A DNA stretch of 44,305 bases, taken from Pseudomonadota bacterium (lineage in GTDB: Bacteria > Pseudomonadota > Alphaproteobacteria > Caulobacterales > Caulobacteraceae). The position numbers and the translations under genes were made by a program. How positions within the stretch are numbered: the first letter of the stretch is position 1; each line of letters begins with the position of its first letter. Of this stretch, positions 30,784 through 38,562 are shown piece after piece. The stretch spans positions 1 to 44,305 of the forward strand of contig JAFEEA010000005.1 in assembly GCA_018241335.1 (NCBI GenBank). The letters are read 5' to 3'. The notes under the pieces are model-generated. The model worked only from the letters and a program-made list of their open reading frames with translations. It did not search any database and was not told the DNA's origin.

Positions 30784-31047
30784 TCAACCCACGAACCGTC
30801 GCCAGGCCCGGCGCACGAACCGGACCATCGCATCGCGACGAGGCGTCGGCAGGCGGATGTCACGATGGCGCGGCGGCGCCTCGCCCCGCATGAGCGCCTC
30901 CGTCCCTTGCAGGAGTTGGTTGTAGTAGACGGTCCACCGGATGTGTTCGCGGCGCGGCAGGTACTCACCGGTCACCTGAGGGCCGCGCGGGTCGATCGGA
31001 CTCCACCAGGCCTCCTGGTCCGGTCCGGTGCGCCATCTATTCCGCAT
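30784..31047 (-). CDS. Small basic protein, third gene of the toxin-immunity module
   Basis: The 87-residue protein is rich in Arg, Trp and Tyr: EAWWSPIDPRGPQVTGEYLP, then RREHIRWTVYYNQLLQGTEA, and a strongly basic C-terminus (RDAMVRFVRRAWRRFVG). Its start overlaps the stop of the SMI1/KNR4 gene by 11 bases, so it is coupled to it. I do not recognise a family. It could be an accessory immunity or adaptor protein; a nucleic-acid-binding role would suit its charge, but nothing shows it. The regularity of the sequence and the operon overlap argue that it is a real gene. Confidence 0.6.
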   Translation of the reverse strand: MRNRWRTGPDQEAWWSPIDPRGPQVTGEYLPRREHIRWTVYYNQLLQGTEALMRGEAPPRHRDIRLPTPRRDAMVRFVRRAWRRFVG

Positions 31048-31519
31048 TGGCGTCCCACCCTTCCGACAGCGCCTTCAAGAACCCGAGGAAAGTCGTGGAC
31101 ACCGGGGTGACGTTCTCGAGCTTCATCTCGGCGAAGGGCATTGTGACCACCAGCGGCGCTCCTGGCCTTCGATCGAAGGCGTAGGCATCTCCCCAACCGC
31201 TCGACCCGAAGATGATCAGGCCAGGTGCGAAGATGTCTATCTGGTAACAGCGGTTCAACGACCACAGGTCGATCAGGCGCCACAGGATGAGGAAGTTCCT
31301 CGTGGGGCCGACCCAGCCTTCGCCTCCGTTGGCGGCGGCCATGAAGTCGAGGTAGTCCCGCGGGAGCTTGCCGCGAAACTGATGGACTGCATCGGTCAGA
31401 TCGTCCCGCGATGCGCCCGGCCTGAAGATGAAACGCGAAAAGTCGATCCCCACGTCCGGGGCGACGGCAACGGGGCGCCGCTTTCCGAACATCGTCTTGG
31501 CGCGCGAAACCAGGCTCAA
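31037..31519 (-). CDS. SMI1/KNR4 (SUKH) family immunity protein
   Basis: The 160-residue protein has the SMI1/KNR4 fold pattern: AVHQFRGKLPRDYLDFMAAA, NGGEGWVGPTRNFLILWRLI and FGSSGWGDAYAFDR. The family (SUKH) is the commonest immunity class for nuclease-type polymorphic toxins in bacteria. Its ATG overlaps the stop of the toxin gene by four bases (ATGA), the expected order of toxin then immunity. It would act in the cytoplasm by binding the cognate toxin. Confidence 0.85.
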   Translation of the reverse strand: MSLVSRAKTMFGKRRPVAVAPDVGIDFSRFIFRPGASRDDLTDAVHQFRGKLPRDYLDFMAAANGGEGWVGPTRNFLILWRLIDLWSLNRCYQIDIFAPGLIIFGSSGWGDAYAFDRRPGAPLVVTMPFAEMKLENVTPVSTTFLGFLKALSEGWDANAE

Positions 31520-33024
31520 TGGTCGTGGTCCTGGCTGGCGCTGTTCACGAGCTGGCCGCCCATCAAGCCATAGTATGCCGCACCGTCGAACCGAGACGGC
31601 AAGCCGTGGGGCACACCGTCTAGTGTGAAGAGCTTGATGTGATCCCCGATCCGTTGTCCGAGGCCTCCTCCGATAGTGGCGTTGGACATCGGGCGTTGAT
31701 CGATGGGGTCCATCATCGAATATGGCTTGCCCGATAGGGCGGCATCGGGCGAATGCCCGACTTGGTAGCGATAGGGCTTTCCAGCGGCCTCCGCCCTTTC
31801 GAGCTCAGACTTGTTCCACGCGTTCGCTTCGGATCGGAGCCGCCCCTTGGTGTTCCGGACCGTGAAGCCATCGGTCAAGTACGACAGGGCGTTCGCCTGT
31901 CGCGTGGCCGTGATCGAATCCGCGATGTCTCCCGGCGACATTTTACGCGTCGAGACGTCGTAGATTTCCTCCGGCGGCATCGTGTTGACGTTCCACTTGT
32001 CGCCGAAGCGCACCGGCCTTGCGCCGAGCTCGTGAGGCAAAGAGCCAACGCCCGCACCGATGCCACGCATCATCGCCTTGTCCGTCTCGTCGCCGCCCAG
32101 GGCCGACGCCGCCGTCTCGCCCGCTACACCCCCGGCAAGCGGAGAGACAGCGCGTGCGACTCTCGTGGCCTGTCGGTCGGCGAGATATTGAGCTTCCCGC
32201 CCAAGCTCCCTCATGGTCGATCGTTCCGCCATTCGTCCGAGGCGACTGGCGGCGCCGAGCTCGGACAATTCCGGCGCCACCGCATAGGGAAGTTGTGACC
32301 CAATGAACTCGGCCACGCGCTCCCAACGATTTTGCGGGTCATGATAGAGATGAAGGGAGTGGAGCATCTCATCGGTGGTTTCACCGGCGGAGCCGAAGCG
32401 TCGCCGGAAGTTGCGTTCGGCCTCAAGCGCATTCGCGTATGCATCATCCGAAACGACGCCGAACTTGTTTCCCAGCCAGCCGCCCATTGCCGTGACCGCC
32501 TCGAGATTGTTCGCCCAGCCATGGGGATCCAAAGGGTTAATGCTCTCAGCCGTACCGAACACCGTACCTGCCAGACCCGAGAGCGCGGCCTTCGCCGTGC
32601 CGCCGAAAGTGAACGGCGCTTCTGTCGACTCCGGCGGCAGGTCTTCCGGTTGAACGGTCGTGTAGGCCCCGTAGGGCTCGTGGTAGGAGCCATCGAGACC
32701 GACCCAGGCGGCGCCAGCAGGCGGCGCCCCTCGCCCCGCCTTTTCGAAGATTGGGTTCTTGGCGGATCCGGGCACCGCCGTAGGGTCAATAAAGCCGTTC
32801 TTGGTCATCAAGTCCCAAGTGTCGAACTGCGTCGAACCCTCTTCCGGATATTCGAACGTATAGTTCGTCTTGCCTTCTTGCCTGATCCTGCCCTCGGCGA
32901 TCGCCTCCGGGTCCGCAAAACTGAGGTCCAGCGGCGGGATGCCTCGCCTTGGGTCTGGGCGACCATCACTCGACTGCAAGTCGCCAAACATGGTCCCGTA
33001 GGCTTCGCCGGAGCGTATGGTCAT
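31516..33024 (-). CDS. Probable polymorphic toxin with C-terminal nuclease-like domain
   Basis: This 502-residue protein precedes an SMI1/KNR4 immunity gene with a four-base overlap and shows the layout of a polymorphic toxin. The N-terminal 130 residues are unassigned; a central Ala/Gly-rich region (about 130-350, including LSGLAGTVFGTAESINPLDP) has weakly hydrophobic helices that may aid membrane passage. The C-terminal 140 residues hold a His-Me-finger-like pattern, with VGHSPDAALSGKPYSMMDP (His424, Asp427) and NATIGGGLGQRIG (Asn448). No signal peptide is present, so export by a type VI or similar route is possible but not shown. The exact toxin family is not recognised. Base composition is lower in G+C than its neighbours. 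Confidence 0.65.
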   Translation of the reverse strand: MTIRSGEAYGTMFGDLQSSDGRPDPRRGIPPLDLSFADPEAIAEGRIRQEGKTNYTFEYPEEGSTQFDTWDLMTKNGFIDPTAVPGSAKNPIFEKAGRGAPPAGAAWVGLDGSYHEPYGAYTTVQPEDLPPESTEAPFTFGGTAKAALSGLAGTVFGTAESINPLDPHGWANNLEAVTAMGGWLGNKFGVVSDDAYANALEAERNFRRRFGSAGETTDEMLHSLHLYHDPQNRWERVAEFIGSQLPYAVAPELSELGAASRLGRMAERSTMRELGREAQYLADRQATRVARAVSPLAGGVAGETAASALGGDETDKAMMRGIGAGVGSLPHELGARPVRFGDKWNVNTMPPEEIYDVSTRKMSPGDIADSITATRQANALSYLTDGFTVRNTKGRLRSEANAWNKSELERAEAAGKPYRYQVGHSPDAALSGKPYSMMDPIDQRPMSNATIGGGLGQRIGDHIKLFTLDGVPHGLPSRFDGAAYYGLMGGQLVNSASQDHDH

Positions 33025-33063
33025 CGATCAAGTCCAGATTGAGGAATTGACCCATCGTGCAGC

Positions 33064-33188
33064 CTATTCGTGTTTGTAGCAATCTCGTGTTGCCGTTTTG
33101 TTCCAGGGCGCGCCGGCCGCTGGCGCATCCCTCCCCGGCGCTTCGACGATCGCCGCTTCCGTGACGATCGGAAGGGCGGCCCGCCGCC
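33064..33188 (-). pseudogene. groEL 3' fragment
   Basis: Read on the minus strand, this space encodes [20 protein letters not shown] then AAGAP, which matches the end of GroEL (intact copy at 40062: [20 protein letters not shown]). A run of 23 bases (33137-33159) is identical to 40126-40148. The Gly/Met tail is missing, replaced by unrelated codons ending in a stop at 33064. There is no start or upstream groEL: homology begins right at the stop of the molybdenum hydroxylase gene. It is a decayed or transferred piece of a second groEL next to the toxin gene. Confidence 0.7.
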
Positions 33189-35447
33189 CTAGCCCCCCAT
33201 CAGGTCCTCGATGTGGATCGGGAAGCGGCGGACGCGTACGCCGGTGGCGTGCCAGACGGCGTTGGCGATGGCGCCGACCGTGCCGGTGATGCCGATCTCG
33301 CCGACGCCCTTGACGCCCAGGGGATTGACGTAGCGGTCCTCCTCCGGAACCAGGATCGCCTCCAGGGACGGCACGTCGGCGTTCACCGGCACCCGGTACT
33401 CGGCCAGGTCGGCGTTCATGATCCGGCCCGTGCGGCGGTCGGCCAGGGCGGCCTCGTGCAGGGCGAAGCCGGCCCCCCAGATCATGCCGCCATAGTACTG
33501 GCTGCGCACCAGCCGGGGGTTGACGATGCGGCCCGCGGCGAAGGCGCCCACCAGGCGGGTGGCGCGCACCATCCCGAAGTCCGGGTCGACCTTGACCTCG
33601 GCGAAGACGGCGCCGTGGGAATACATGGCCCAGCTCTGCACCGCCTCCTCGTCGCGGGCCATGCGGCCCGACGCGGTGATGAGGGGCTGGCCGGCCCGGG
33701 CCAGGATCTCGGCGTAGCTTTCGCTGCGGCTGTCGTCGTCGCGGCGATGCAGGCGCCCGTCGCGGGCCGTGACCCCGACGTTGCCGGCCCCGAACAGGGG
33801 CGAGGCGGGATCGGCGGCGGCCAGCTCGGTCAGGCGGGCGATGACGTTCTGGCCGGCGTTGTGCAGGGCGAGGCCCGCGCTGGCCGTGTGGCCCGAGCCC
33901 CCGGCCACGCCGGCGTCCGGCAGGTCGGAGACGCCGGAGCGGAACTCCACCCGGGCCGGGTCGAGGCCAAGCGCCTCGGCGGCGATCTGGGCCAGCACGG
34001 TCCAGGCGCCCTGGCCCATGTCCACCCCCGCGGTCTCCACCAGGGCCGTGCCGTCGGCGCGCAGGGTGGCTCTGGCCTCGGCCGGGAAGTGCGGGCAGGG
34101 GAAGAGGGCCGAGCCGACGCCCCAGCCGACCAGCAGGCCGTCGGCGTCGCGCATCTGGCGCGGCCTCAGCGGGCGGCCCGCCCAGCCGAAGGCCCGCGCC
34201 CCCTCGGCGTAGCACTCGCGCAGGGCCTTGGAGGAATAGGGCCGGCCGGTGCCCGGCTCGGTCTCGGCGTAGTTGGCCAGGCGGAAGTCCAGCGGGTCCA
34301 TGCCGCAGGCCTCGGCGGCCTCGTCCATGGCCGCCTCCAGGGCGGCGGAGCCCGAGGCTTCGCCGGGCGCGCGCATGGGGCCGGGGGTGCCGATGTCCAG
34401 CCGCAGGCCCTCGGTCTCCGACAGGATGGCCGGGCTGGCGTAGGCGTGCAGGGAGGCGTTGGCGGCCGGCTCCAGGAAGTCGTCGAAGCTGGAGGTGGCG
34501 GCCAGGGAGCGGTGCCGCAGGGCGGTGAGGCGCCCCTGCCCGTCCAGGCCCAGGCGCAGGGTCTGCCAGGTGCGGCCGCGGTGCCCCACGGGGCCGTACA
34601 TCTGGGCGCGGCTGAGCACCAGCTTGACCGGCCGCTTCAGGTGGCGGGCGGCCAGGATGCCCAGGAGCTGGGGCCCGTTGAGGATCGCCTTGGAGCCGAA
34701 GCCGCCGCCCAGGAAGGGCGAGCGGATCAGCACGTTGGCGCCCGGCACGCCGAAGAAGGCGCCATAGGCCTCGCGGCTCATCACCAGGGCCTGGTTGGGC
34801 ATGTCCAGGGTCAGTCGGTCGCCGTCCCACTGGGCCACCACGGCGTGCGGCTCCATGGCGTTATGGAACTGGGCCGGTGTCTCGAAGTCCGCCTCGACGA
34901 TCCGCGCGGCGGCGGCGAAGCCGGCCTCCACGTCGCCGTGGGCGGTGCGCGGCGGCGCGCCGACGCCGACCCCGGCCGGTGCGTAGCGCTGGCCGTCTTC
35001 GAGGCCGGTGCGGGCGGGCTGGGCCTCGTAGCGCGGGTTCAGCAGGGCCGCGCCCTCGACGGCGGCCTCCAGGGACTCGGCCGCCACCAGGGCGATGGGC
35101 TGGTTGGCGTAGCGGACGGTGTCGTCCTGCAGCACCTCGAGGCGAAAGCCGAACGGCCCGTGCTTGACGTTAGGGTCCAGGGCCAGCGGGGGGCGGTTGG
35201 CGGGGGTCAGCACCTCGACCACGCCGGGGTGGGCCATGGCCGCGGCGACATCGAGATGGGTAACCCGGCCGCGGGCGATGCTGCTGACCGCGCAGACGGC
35301 GTAGAGCAGGCCCTCGGGATGGTTGTCGGCGGCGTAGGTCGCCTGGCCGGTGACCTTCAGCTCGCCGTCGCGGCGGGTGATCGGCTGGCCGGCGTTGGAG
35401 CCGTGGCGCGGATAGGGGGCGAGGGGGGAGGCGGTCTCAAGCGACAT
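33189..35447 (-). CDS. Molybdopterin-binding subunit of a xanthine dehydrogenase family enzyme
   Basis: The 752-residue large subunit carries the molybdenum cofactor and substrate site of a PaoC-like aldehyde oxidoreductase. It has the family opening ITRRDGELKVTGQATYAADN, PHAVVAQWDG, FLGGGFGSKA, the AGVDMGQGAWTVLAQIAAEA segment, and the catalytic Glu in LGVKGVGEIGITGTVGA near the C-terminus. Length is close to PaoC (about 730). It overlaps the FAD subunit gene by 11 bases and ends the operon. No export signal is visible. The substrate is not clear; aromatic or aliphatic aldehydes are the known targets of the nearest group. Confidence 0.88.
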   Translation of the reverse strand: MSLETASPLAPYPRHGSNAGQPITRRDGELKVTGQATYAADNHPEGLLYAVCAVSSIARGRVTHLDVAAAMAHPGVVEVLTPANRPPLALDPNVKHGPFGFRLEVLQDDTVRYANQPIALVAAESLEAAVEGAALLNPRYEAQPARTGLEDGQRYAPAGVGVGAPPRTAHGDVEAGFAAAARIVEADFETPAQFHNAMEPHAVVAQWDGDRLTLDMPNQALVMSREAYGAFFGVPGANVLIRSPFLGGGFGSKAILNGPQLLGILAARHLKRPVKLVLSRAQMYGPVGHRGRTWQTLRLGLDGQGRLTALRHRSLAATSSFDDFLEPAANASLHAYASPAILSETEGLRLDIGTPGPMRAPGEASGSAALEAAMDEAAEACGMDPLDFRLANYAETEPGTGRPYSSKALRECYAEGARAFGWAGRPLRPRQMRDADGLLVGWGVGSALFPCPHFPAEARATLRADGTALVETAGVDMGQGAWTVLAQIAAEALGLDPARVEFRSGVSDLPDAGVAGGSGHTASAGLALHNAGQNVIARLTELAAADPASPLFGAGNVGVTARDGRLHRRDDDSRSESYAEILARAGQPLITASGRMARDEEAVQSWAMYSHGAVFAEVKVDPDFGMVRATRLVGAFAAGRIVNPRLVRSQYYGGMIWGAGFALHEAALADRRTGRIMNADLAEYRVPVNADVPSLEAILVPEEDRYVNPLGVKGVGEIGITGTVGAIANAVWHATGVRVRRFPIHIEDLMGG

Positions 35448-36495
35448 GGCGGGCTCCGGCGGGGGCGGCGAAGGGCGAGGCGGGCAAGGCCGGCGGCTGG
35501 CCGGGCGTGCCGGCCAGGGCGTCCGACAGGGCGCGGACGATGAGCCGTCGGGCGAGCTCGATCTTGAAGGCGTTGTCGCCGGAGGGGCGGGCCTCGGCGA
35601 GGGCGGCCTCGGCGGCGCGGGCGAAGGTCGCCGCGTCGGCGGGGGCGCCTTCCAGCACGGACTCGGCGGCCCGGGCGCGCCACGGCTTGGCCGCGACGCC
35701 GCCCAGCGCCAGGCGAGCCTGGCGGATGGTGGTCCCGTCCAGGTCCAGCCCCGCCGCCGCCGAGACCACGGCGAAGGCGTAGGACGTGCGCTCGCGGATC
35801 TTGAGATAGCGGGCGTGGGACGCGACGGCGGCGGCCTGGGGCGGCAGGCGCACGGCGACGATCAGCTCGCCGGCCGCCAGGGCGGTCTCCTGGTCCGGGG
35901 CGTCGCCCGGCAGGCGGTGCAGCGCCTCCAGGGGGATCTCGCGGGCGCCGTCCGGCCCCTCGATCTCCACCACGGCGTCCAGGGCGACCAGGGACACGCA
36001 GACGTCGGAGGGGTGGGTGGCGATGCAGGCCTCGCTCCAGCCCAGGATGGCGTGCAGCCGGTTCTCGCCCTCCCGCGCGTCGCAGCCGGCGCCGGGCGCG
36101 CGGCGGTTGCAGGCGCTGGCGGTGTCGAAGAAGTAGGCGCAGCGCGTCCGCTGCAGCAGGTTGCCGCCCAGGGTGGCGGCGTTGCGCAGCTGCGGCGAGG
36201 CGCCCGACAGCAGGGCCTCCGCCACGGCCGGAAAGGCGCGCCGGACCGCGGGGTCGTAGGCCAGGTCTGAATTGCGGACGAGGGCGCCGATGCGCGCGCC
36301 GCCGCCCGGCGACCAGTCGATCCGGTCCAGGCCCGGCAGGCGGGTGATGTCCACCAGCCGCTCGGGCCGGGCGGCGCCGGTCTTCATCAGGTCGACGAGG
36401 TTGGTGCCGGCCGCCAGGTAGGCCGAGCCCGGCTGGGCGGCGGCGGCGATGGCCTCGGCGGCGGTGGCGGGGCGGATGTAGTCGAAGCGGTTCAC
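35437..36495 (-). CDS. FAD-binding subunit with 4Fe-4S insertion
   Basis: The 352-residue middle subunit binds FAD (YLAAGTNLVDLMKTGAARPE, residues 26-45) and carries electrons between the iron-sulfur and flavin centres. It has the cysteine-bearing insertion of PaoB and 4-hydroxybenzoyl-CoA reductase: Cys119 (RTRCAYFF), Cys129 (SACNRRAPG), Cys138 (AGCDA) and Cys157 (EACIATHPSD), which in those enzymes binds an extra 4Fe-4S cluster. The start is a GTG at 36495 that overlaps the stop of the 2Fe-2S subunit (GTGA). Confidence 0.88.
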   Translation of the reverse strand: MNRFDYIRPATAAEAIAAAAQPGSAYLAAGTNLVDLMKTGAARPERLVDITRLPGLDRIDWSPGGGARIGALVRNSDLAYDPAVRRAFPAVAEALLSGASPQLRNAATLGGNLLQRTRCAYFFDTASACNRRAPGAGCDAREGENRLHAILGWSEACIATHPSDVCVSLVALDAVVEIEGPDGAREIPLEALHRLPGDAPDQETALAAGELIVAVRLPPQAAAVASHARYLKIRERTSYAFAVVSAAAGLDLDGTTIRQARLALGGVAAKPWRARAAESVLEGAPADAATFARAAEAALAEARPSGDNAFKIELARRLIVRALSDALAGTPGQPPALPASPFAAPAGARHVA

Positions 36496-36989
36496 GCGGC
36501 GTCCTCCCGGGCGGCGGCGGCCAGGGTGCTTTGCGCCTCCAGCACGGCCTCGGTGACGCCTCGGTAGGCGCCGCAGCGGCAGAGGTTGCCGCTCATCAGT
36601 TCGCGCACCCGTTCCGGGTCGTCGCCGGCGTGGCCCTCGGCCAGCAGGCCGACGGCGCTCATGATCTGGCCCGGCGTGCAGAAGCCGCACTGGAAGGCGT
36701 CGTGCTCGATGAAGGCGGCCTGCACGGGGTGCAGCCGTTCGCCGTCGGCCAGGCCCTCGATCGTGATCACGTCGGCGCCGTCCAGGCTGACGGCCAGGGT
36801 GAGGCAGGCGTTGATGCGCCGCCCGTCCACCAGCACGGTGCAGGCGCCGCACTGGCCGCGGTCGCAGCCCTTCTTGGCGCCGGTGAGGTGAAGGCGTTCG
36901 CGCAGCAGGTCGAGGAGGGTCACGCGCGGGTCGTCGATGTCGACGGTGCGCGGCTGCCCATTGATGTTGAGGCTCAAGGCGAGCGACAT
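36492..36989 (-). CDS. 2Fe-2S subunit of the molybdenum hydroxylase
   Basis: The 165-residue small subunit has both 2Fe-2S domains: the plant-ferredoxin type (GAKKGCDRGQCGACTVLVDG and the following INAC) and the C-terminal helical domain with QCGFCTPGQIM and LCRCGAYRG. The ATG at 36989 gives the usual length; an upstream GTG in frame gives a non-conserved extension. There is no twin-arginine signal, in contrast to E. coli PaoA, so the complex is probably cytoplasmic. It is the first gene of the operon, 183 bases from the divergent tetR gene with an operator between. Confidence 0.9.
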   Translation of the reverse strand: MSLALSLNINGQPRTVDIDDPRVTLLDLLRERLHLTGAKKGCDRGQCGACTVLVDGRRINACLTLAVSLDGADVITIEGLADGERLHPVQAAFIEHDAFQCGFCTPGQIMSAVGLLAEGHAGDDPERVRELMSGNLCRCGAYRGVTEAVLEAQSTLAAAAREDAA

Positions 36990-37127
36990 TGGTTCCGCTC
37001 CGGCAAGGGGCGTACGGACGCATCCGCCGGCGGCGGCGTGGGTCACGAGCGCGGGGGGTGATCTGAGGTGAGAGGCGATTGGGCGCCGAGGGGGGACAGG
37101 AGAGTCCCCGATCAGCCATCCCCTTAT

Positions 37128-37146
37128 AGCGGAGGACCCCTCCGCT
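37128..37146. promoter_or_regulatory. Perfect palindrome, TetR operator candidate
   Basis: AGCGGAGG (37128-37135) and CCTCCGCT (37139-37146) are perfect inverted arms around ACC. It lies 26 bases upstream of the tetR start and in the shared promoter region of the molybdenum hydroxylase operon. This spacing and symmetry are typical for TetR family sites. Confidence 0.65.
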
Positions 37147-37172
37147 TAGCAAGCGAAATGATCGGCTGAGCC

Positions 37173-37751
37173 GTGGATGATCGTCCGATCCGCCGAGCCC
37201 GCAAGCCCCGCGCCGACGCCCAGCGCAACCGCGAGCGCCTGATCGAGGCGGCCACGACGGTGTTCGCCGCCGGCGCGCCCCAAGCCAGCCTGGAGGCGGT
37301 GGCCCGCGAGGCCAAGGTGGGGATCGGCACCCTCTATCGCCACTTCCCCACCCGCGAGGCGCTGTTCGAGGCCGTCTACCGGCGCGAGGTCGACCACCTC
37401 GGCGACCTGGCCGAGCGGCTGGCGCGCGAGGCGCCGCCGGTGGAGGCCTTGCGCCGGTGGCTGCACGCGAACCTGCGCCTGGTGGCGACCAAGCGGGGCA
37501 TGGTGGAGGCCCTGCAACTGGTCGCCTCCGGGTCCAGCGAGCTGAAGGCCTATTCCTTCGAGCGCCTGACCCGGGGTCTGGACCTGCTGCTGGCGCGCGG
37601 CGTCGAGGCCGGCGACCTTCGCCCCGACATCACGGCCGAGGACCTGCTGCGCACGGTGGTCGGCGTCTTCTACGCGGACGGCTCGCCGGGCTGGCAGGAC
37701 TCGGCGCTGCGGATCATCGACGTCTTCGTGGACGGGTTGCGGCGGGGGTGA
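37173..37751 (+). CDS. TetR/AcrR family regulator
   Basis: The 192-residue protein has the TetR helix-turn-helix (RLIEAATTVFAAGAPQASLE, then AVAREAKVGIGTLYRHFPTR) and a helical ligand-binding part. The start is a GTG at 37173 in good register with the basic N-terminal tail (RRARKPRADAQRNRE). It is divergent from the three-gene molybdenum hydroxylase operon with a perfect palindrome between; it most likely represses that operon and itself and is released by an aldehyde or related effector. This is inference from placement. Confidence 0.9.
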   Translation: MDDRPIRRARKPRADAQRNRERLIEAATTVFAAGAPQASLEAVAREAKVGIGTLYRHFPTREALFEAVYRREVDHLGDLAERLAREAPPVEALRRWLHANLRLVATKRGMVEALQLVASGSSELKAYSFERLTRGLDLLLARGVEAGDLRPDITAEDLLRTVVGVFYADGSPGWQDSALRIIDVFVDGLRRG

Positions 37752-37795
37752 GGGGGCGCGGGCGCGCGAATGTCCCATGCCCGGCGGCGAGACAA

Positions 37796-37827
37796 GGACC
37801 GCTCACGACCCTGAGCGACACTTCCAG
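37796..37827. repeat. Degenerate repeat, copy 1 of 3
   Basis: CGCTCACGACCCTGAGCG then ACACT (37800-37822) aligns with copies at 38202-38225 and 38586-38609 (consensus CGYTCRCGACCC, two variable bases, AGCGGACACT). It lies 7 bases beyond the stop of the minus-strand gene at 37830. A small perfect hairpin, GACACT-TCC-AGTGTC, overlaps its end (37817-37831). Confidence 0.6.
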
Positions 37828-37829
37828 TG

Positions 37830-38090
37830 TCAGCCGCGATCCTTCGAACGCAGGCGTTCTATCTCGGCGAGAAGCGCCGGAATGTCCTGGCGAGCATGGG
37901 CGACGAAATCGTAGTCCGCCTCCGTGGCGCCCAGCATTTCGATGTCTTGGGCGCTGGTCTCTATGAAGTCGGAGCCCGAGAACCCCTCCCGCCGTTCAAC
38001 ACGTGCGAGCCAGGGCCCGGGCGTCGCGGCGTCACAACGCGCTTGCATGCGGGCCAGTTCGATGTCGGTGAGGCGCGGCTCTGTCGTCAT
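37830..38090 (-). CDS. Small Ea22-like hypothetical protein
   Basis: The 86-residue protein has the pattern LTDIELARMQARCDAATPGP, W, then a short variable part and ATEADYDFVAHARQDIPALL with AEIERLR. This combination of ATPGPW and AHARxDIPALLAE is seen in many small proteins of phages and accessory regions, including Ea22-like ones. The role is unknown. The ATG at 38090 is preferred to that at 38126, as the upstream codons are not of this pattern. It is the first of three minus-strand genes each followed by the same degenerate repeat. Confidence 0.65.
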   Translation of the reverse strand: MTTEPRLTDIELARMQARCDAATPGPWLARVERREGFSGSDFIETSAQDIEMLGATEADYDFVAHARQDIPALLAEIERLRSKDRG

Positions 38091-38146
38091 GGCCCTAAGT
38101 ATTTGGCGCCGGCGGATGATTTCCACCCATCGCTGATATCAGCGAC

Positions 38147-38225
38147 GTCCGCTAGTTGGTCCAGGGCGCGAAGGTCTGGATTAGGGTTGGATGGCAACGG
38201 TCGTTCACGCCCCGGAGCGGACACT
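38147..38225. repeat. Degenerate repeat, copy 2 of 3
   Basis: CGTTCACGCCCCGGAGCGGA then CACT (38202-38225) is the most complete copy. GTCCGCT (38147-38153) is a perfect 7-base complement of AGCGGAC (38215-38221), giving a long hairpin-like element of about 75 bases. It ends 7 bases from the stop of the gene at 38233, the same distance as copy 1 from its gene. Confidence 0.6.
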
Positions 38226-38232
38226 CCATCGC

Positions 38233-38556
38233 CTAGGGAAGCGTCCTGTTGGTTCGCCGGGTCATCGGGCGAAAGCCCATGGCCACCCAGGCCGCGACGC
38301 CGATTGCCATAATCCCCAATCCTGCCCAAACCGCCCATCTGGGTTCGACAAAGTAGTTGTCGAAGAGGTAGTGCCGCCAGAACCCCGTCTGCGCCCATCC
38401 GACCGCACCCAGGGCTACCAATCCAGCCACCACGACTAGCCTTGTTGCGCCAGAGAGCTGCATGACAGCAACGACACTAGGGTCTCGATGATCTGCTGCC
38501 AACGTCTGCATCCAGGCGGCCCACCAATGTCGCCACGCGACCCATAGCTCGGCCAA
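38233..38556 (-). CDS. Small membrane protein of unknown function
   Basis: The 107-residue product has two membrane helices (about 36-55, RLVVVAGLVALGAVGWAQTG, and 74-93, AVWAGLGIMAIGVAAWVAMG), a Trp-rich N-terminus (WVAWRHWWAAWMQTLAADHR) and a basic C-terminal tail (RPMTRRTNRTLP). No family is recognised. It lies in the accessory islet between copies of the degenerate repeat. Confidence 0.6.
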   Translation of the reverse strand: MAELWVAWRHWWAAWMQTLAADHRDPSVVAVMQLSGATRLVVVAGLVALGAVGWAQTGFWRHYLFDNYFVEPRWAVWAGLGIMAIGVAAWVAMGFRPMTRRTNRTLP

Positions 38557-38562
38557 CTTCCG

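Noticed and set aside
33213..35543. Open frame of 776 codons on the plus strand across the molybdenum hydroxylase large subunit
   Set aside because: It is fully antisense to a gene with clear family motifs and has the Gly/Ala/Arg/His-rich composition of a shadow frame.
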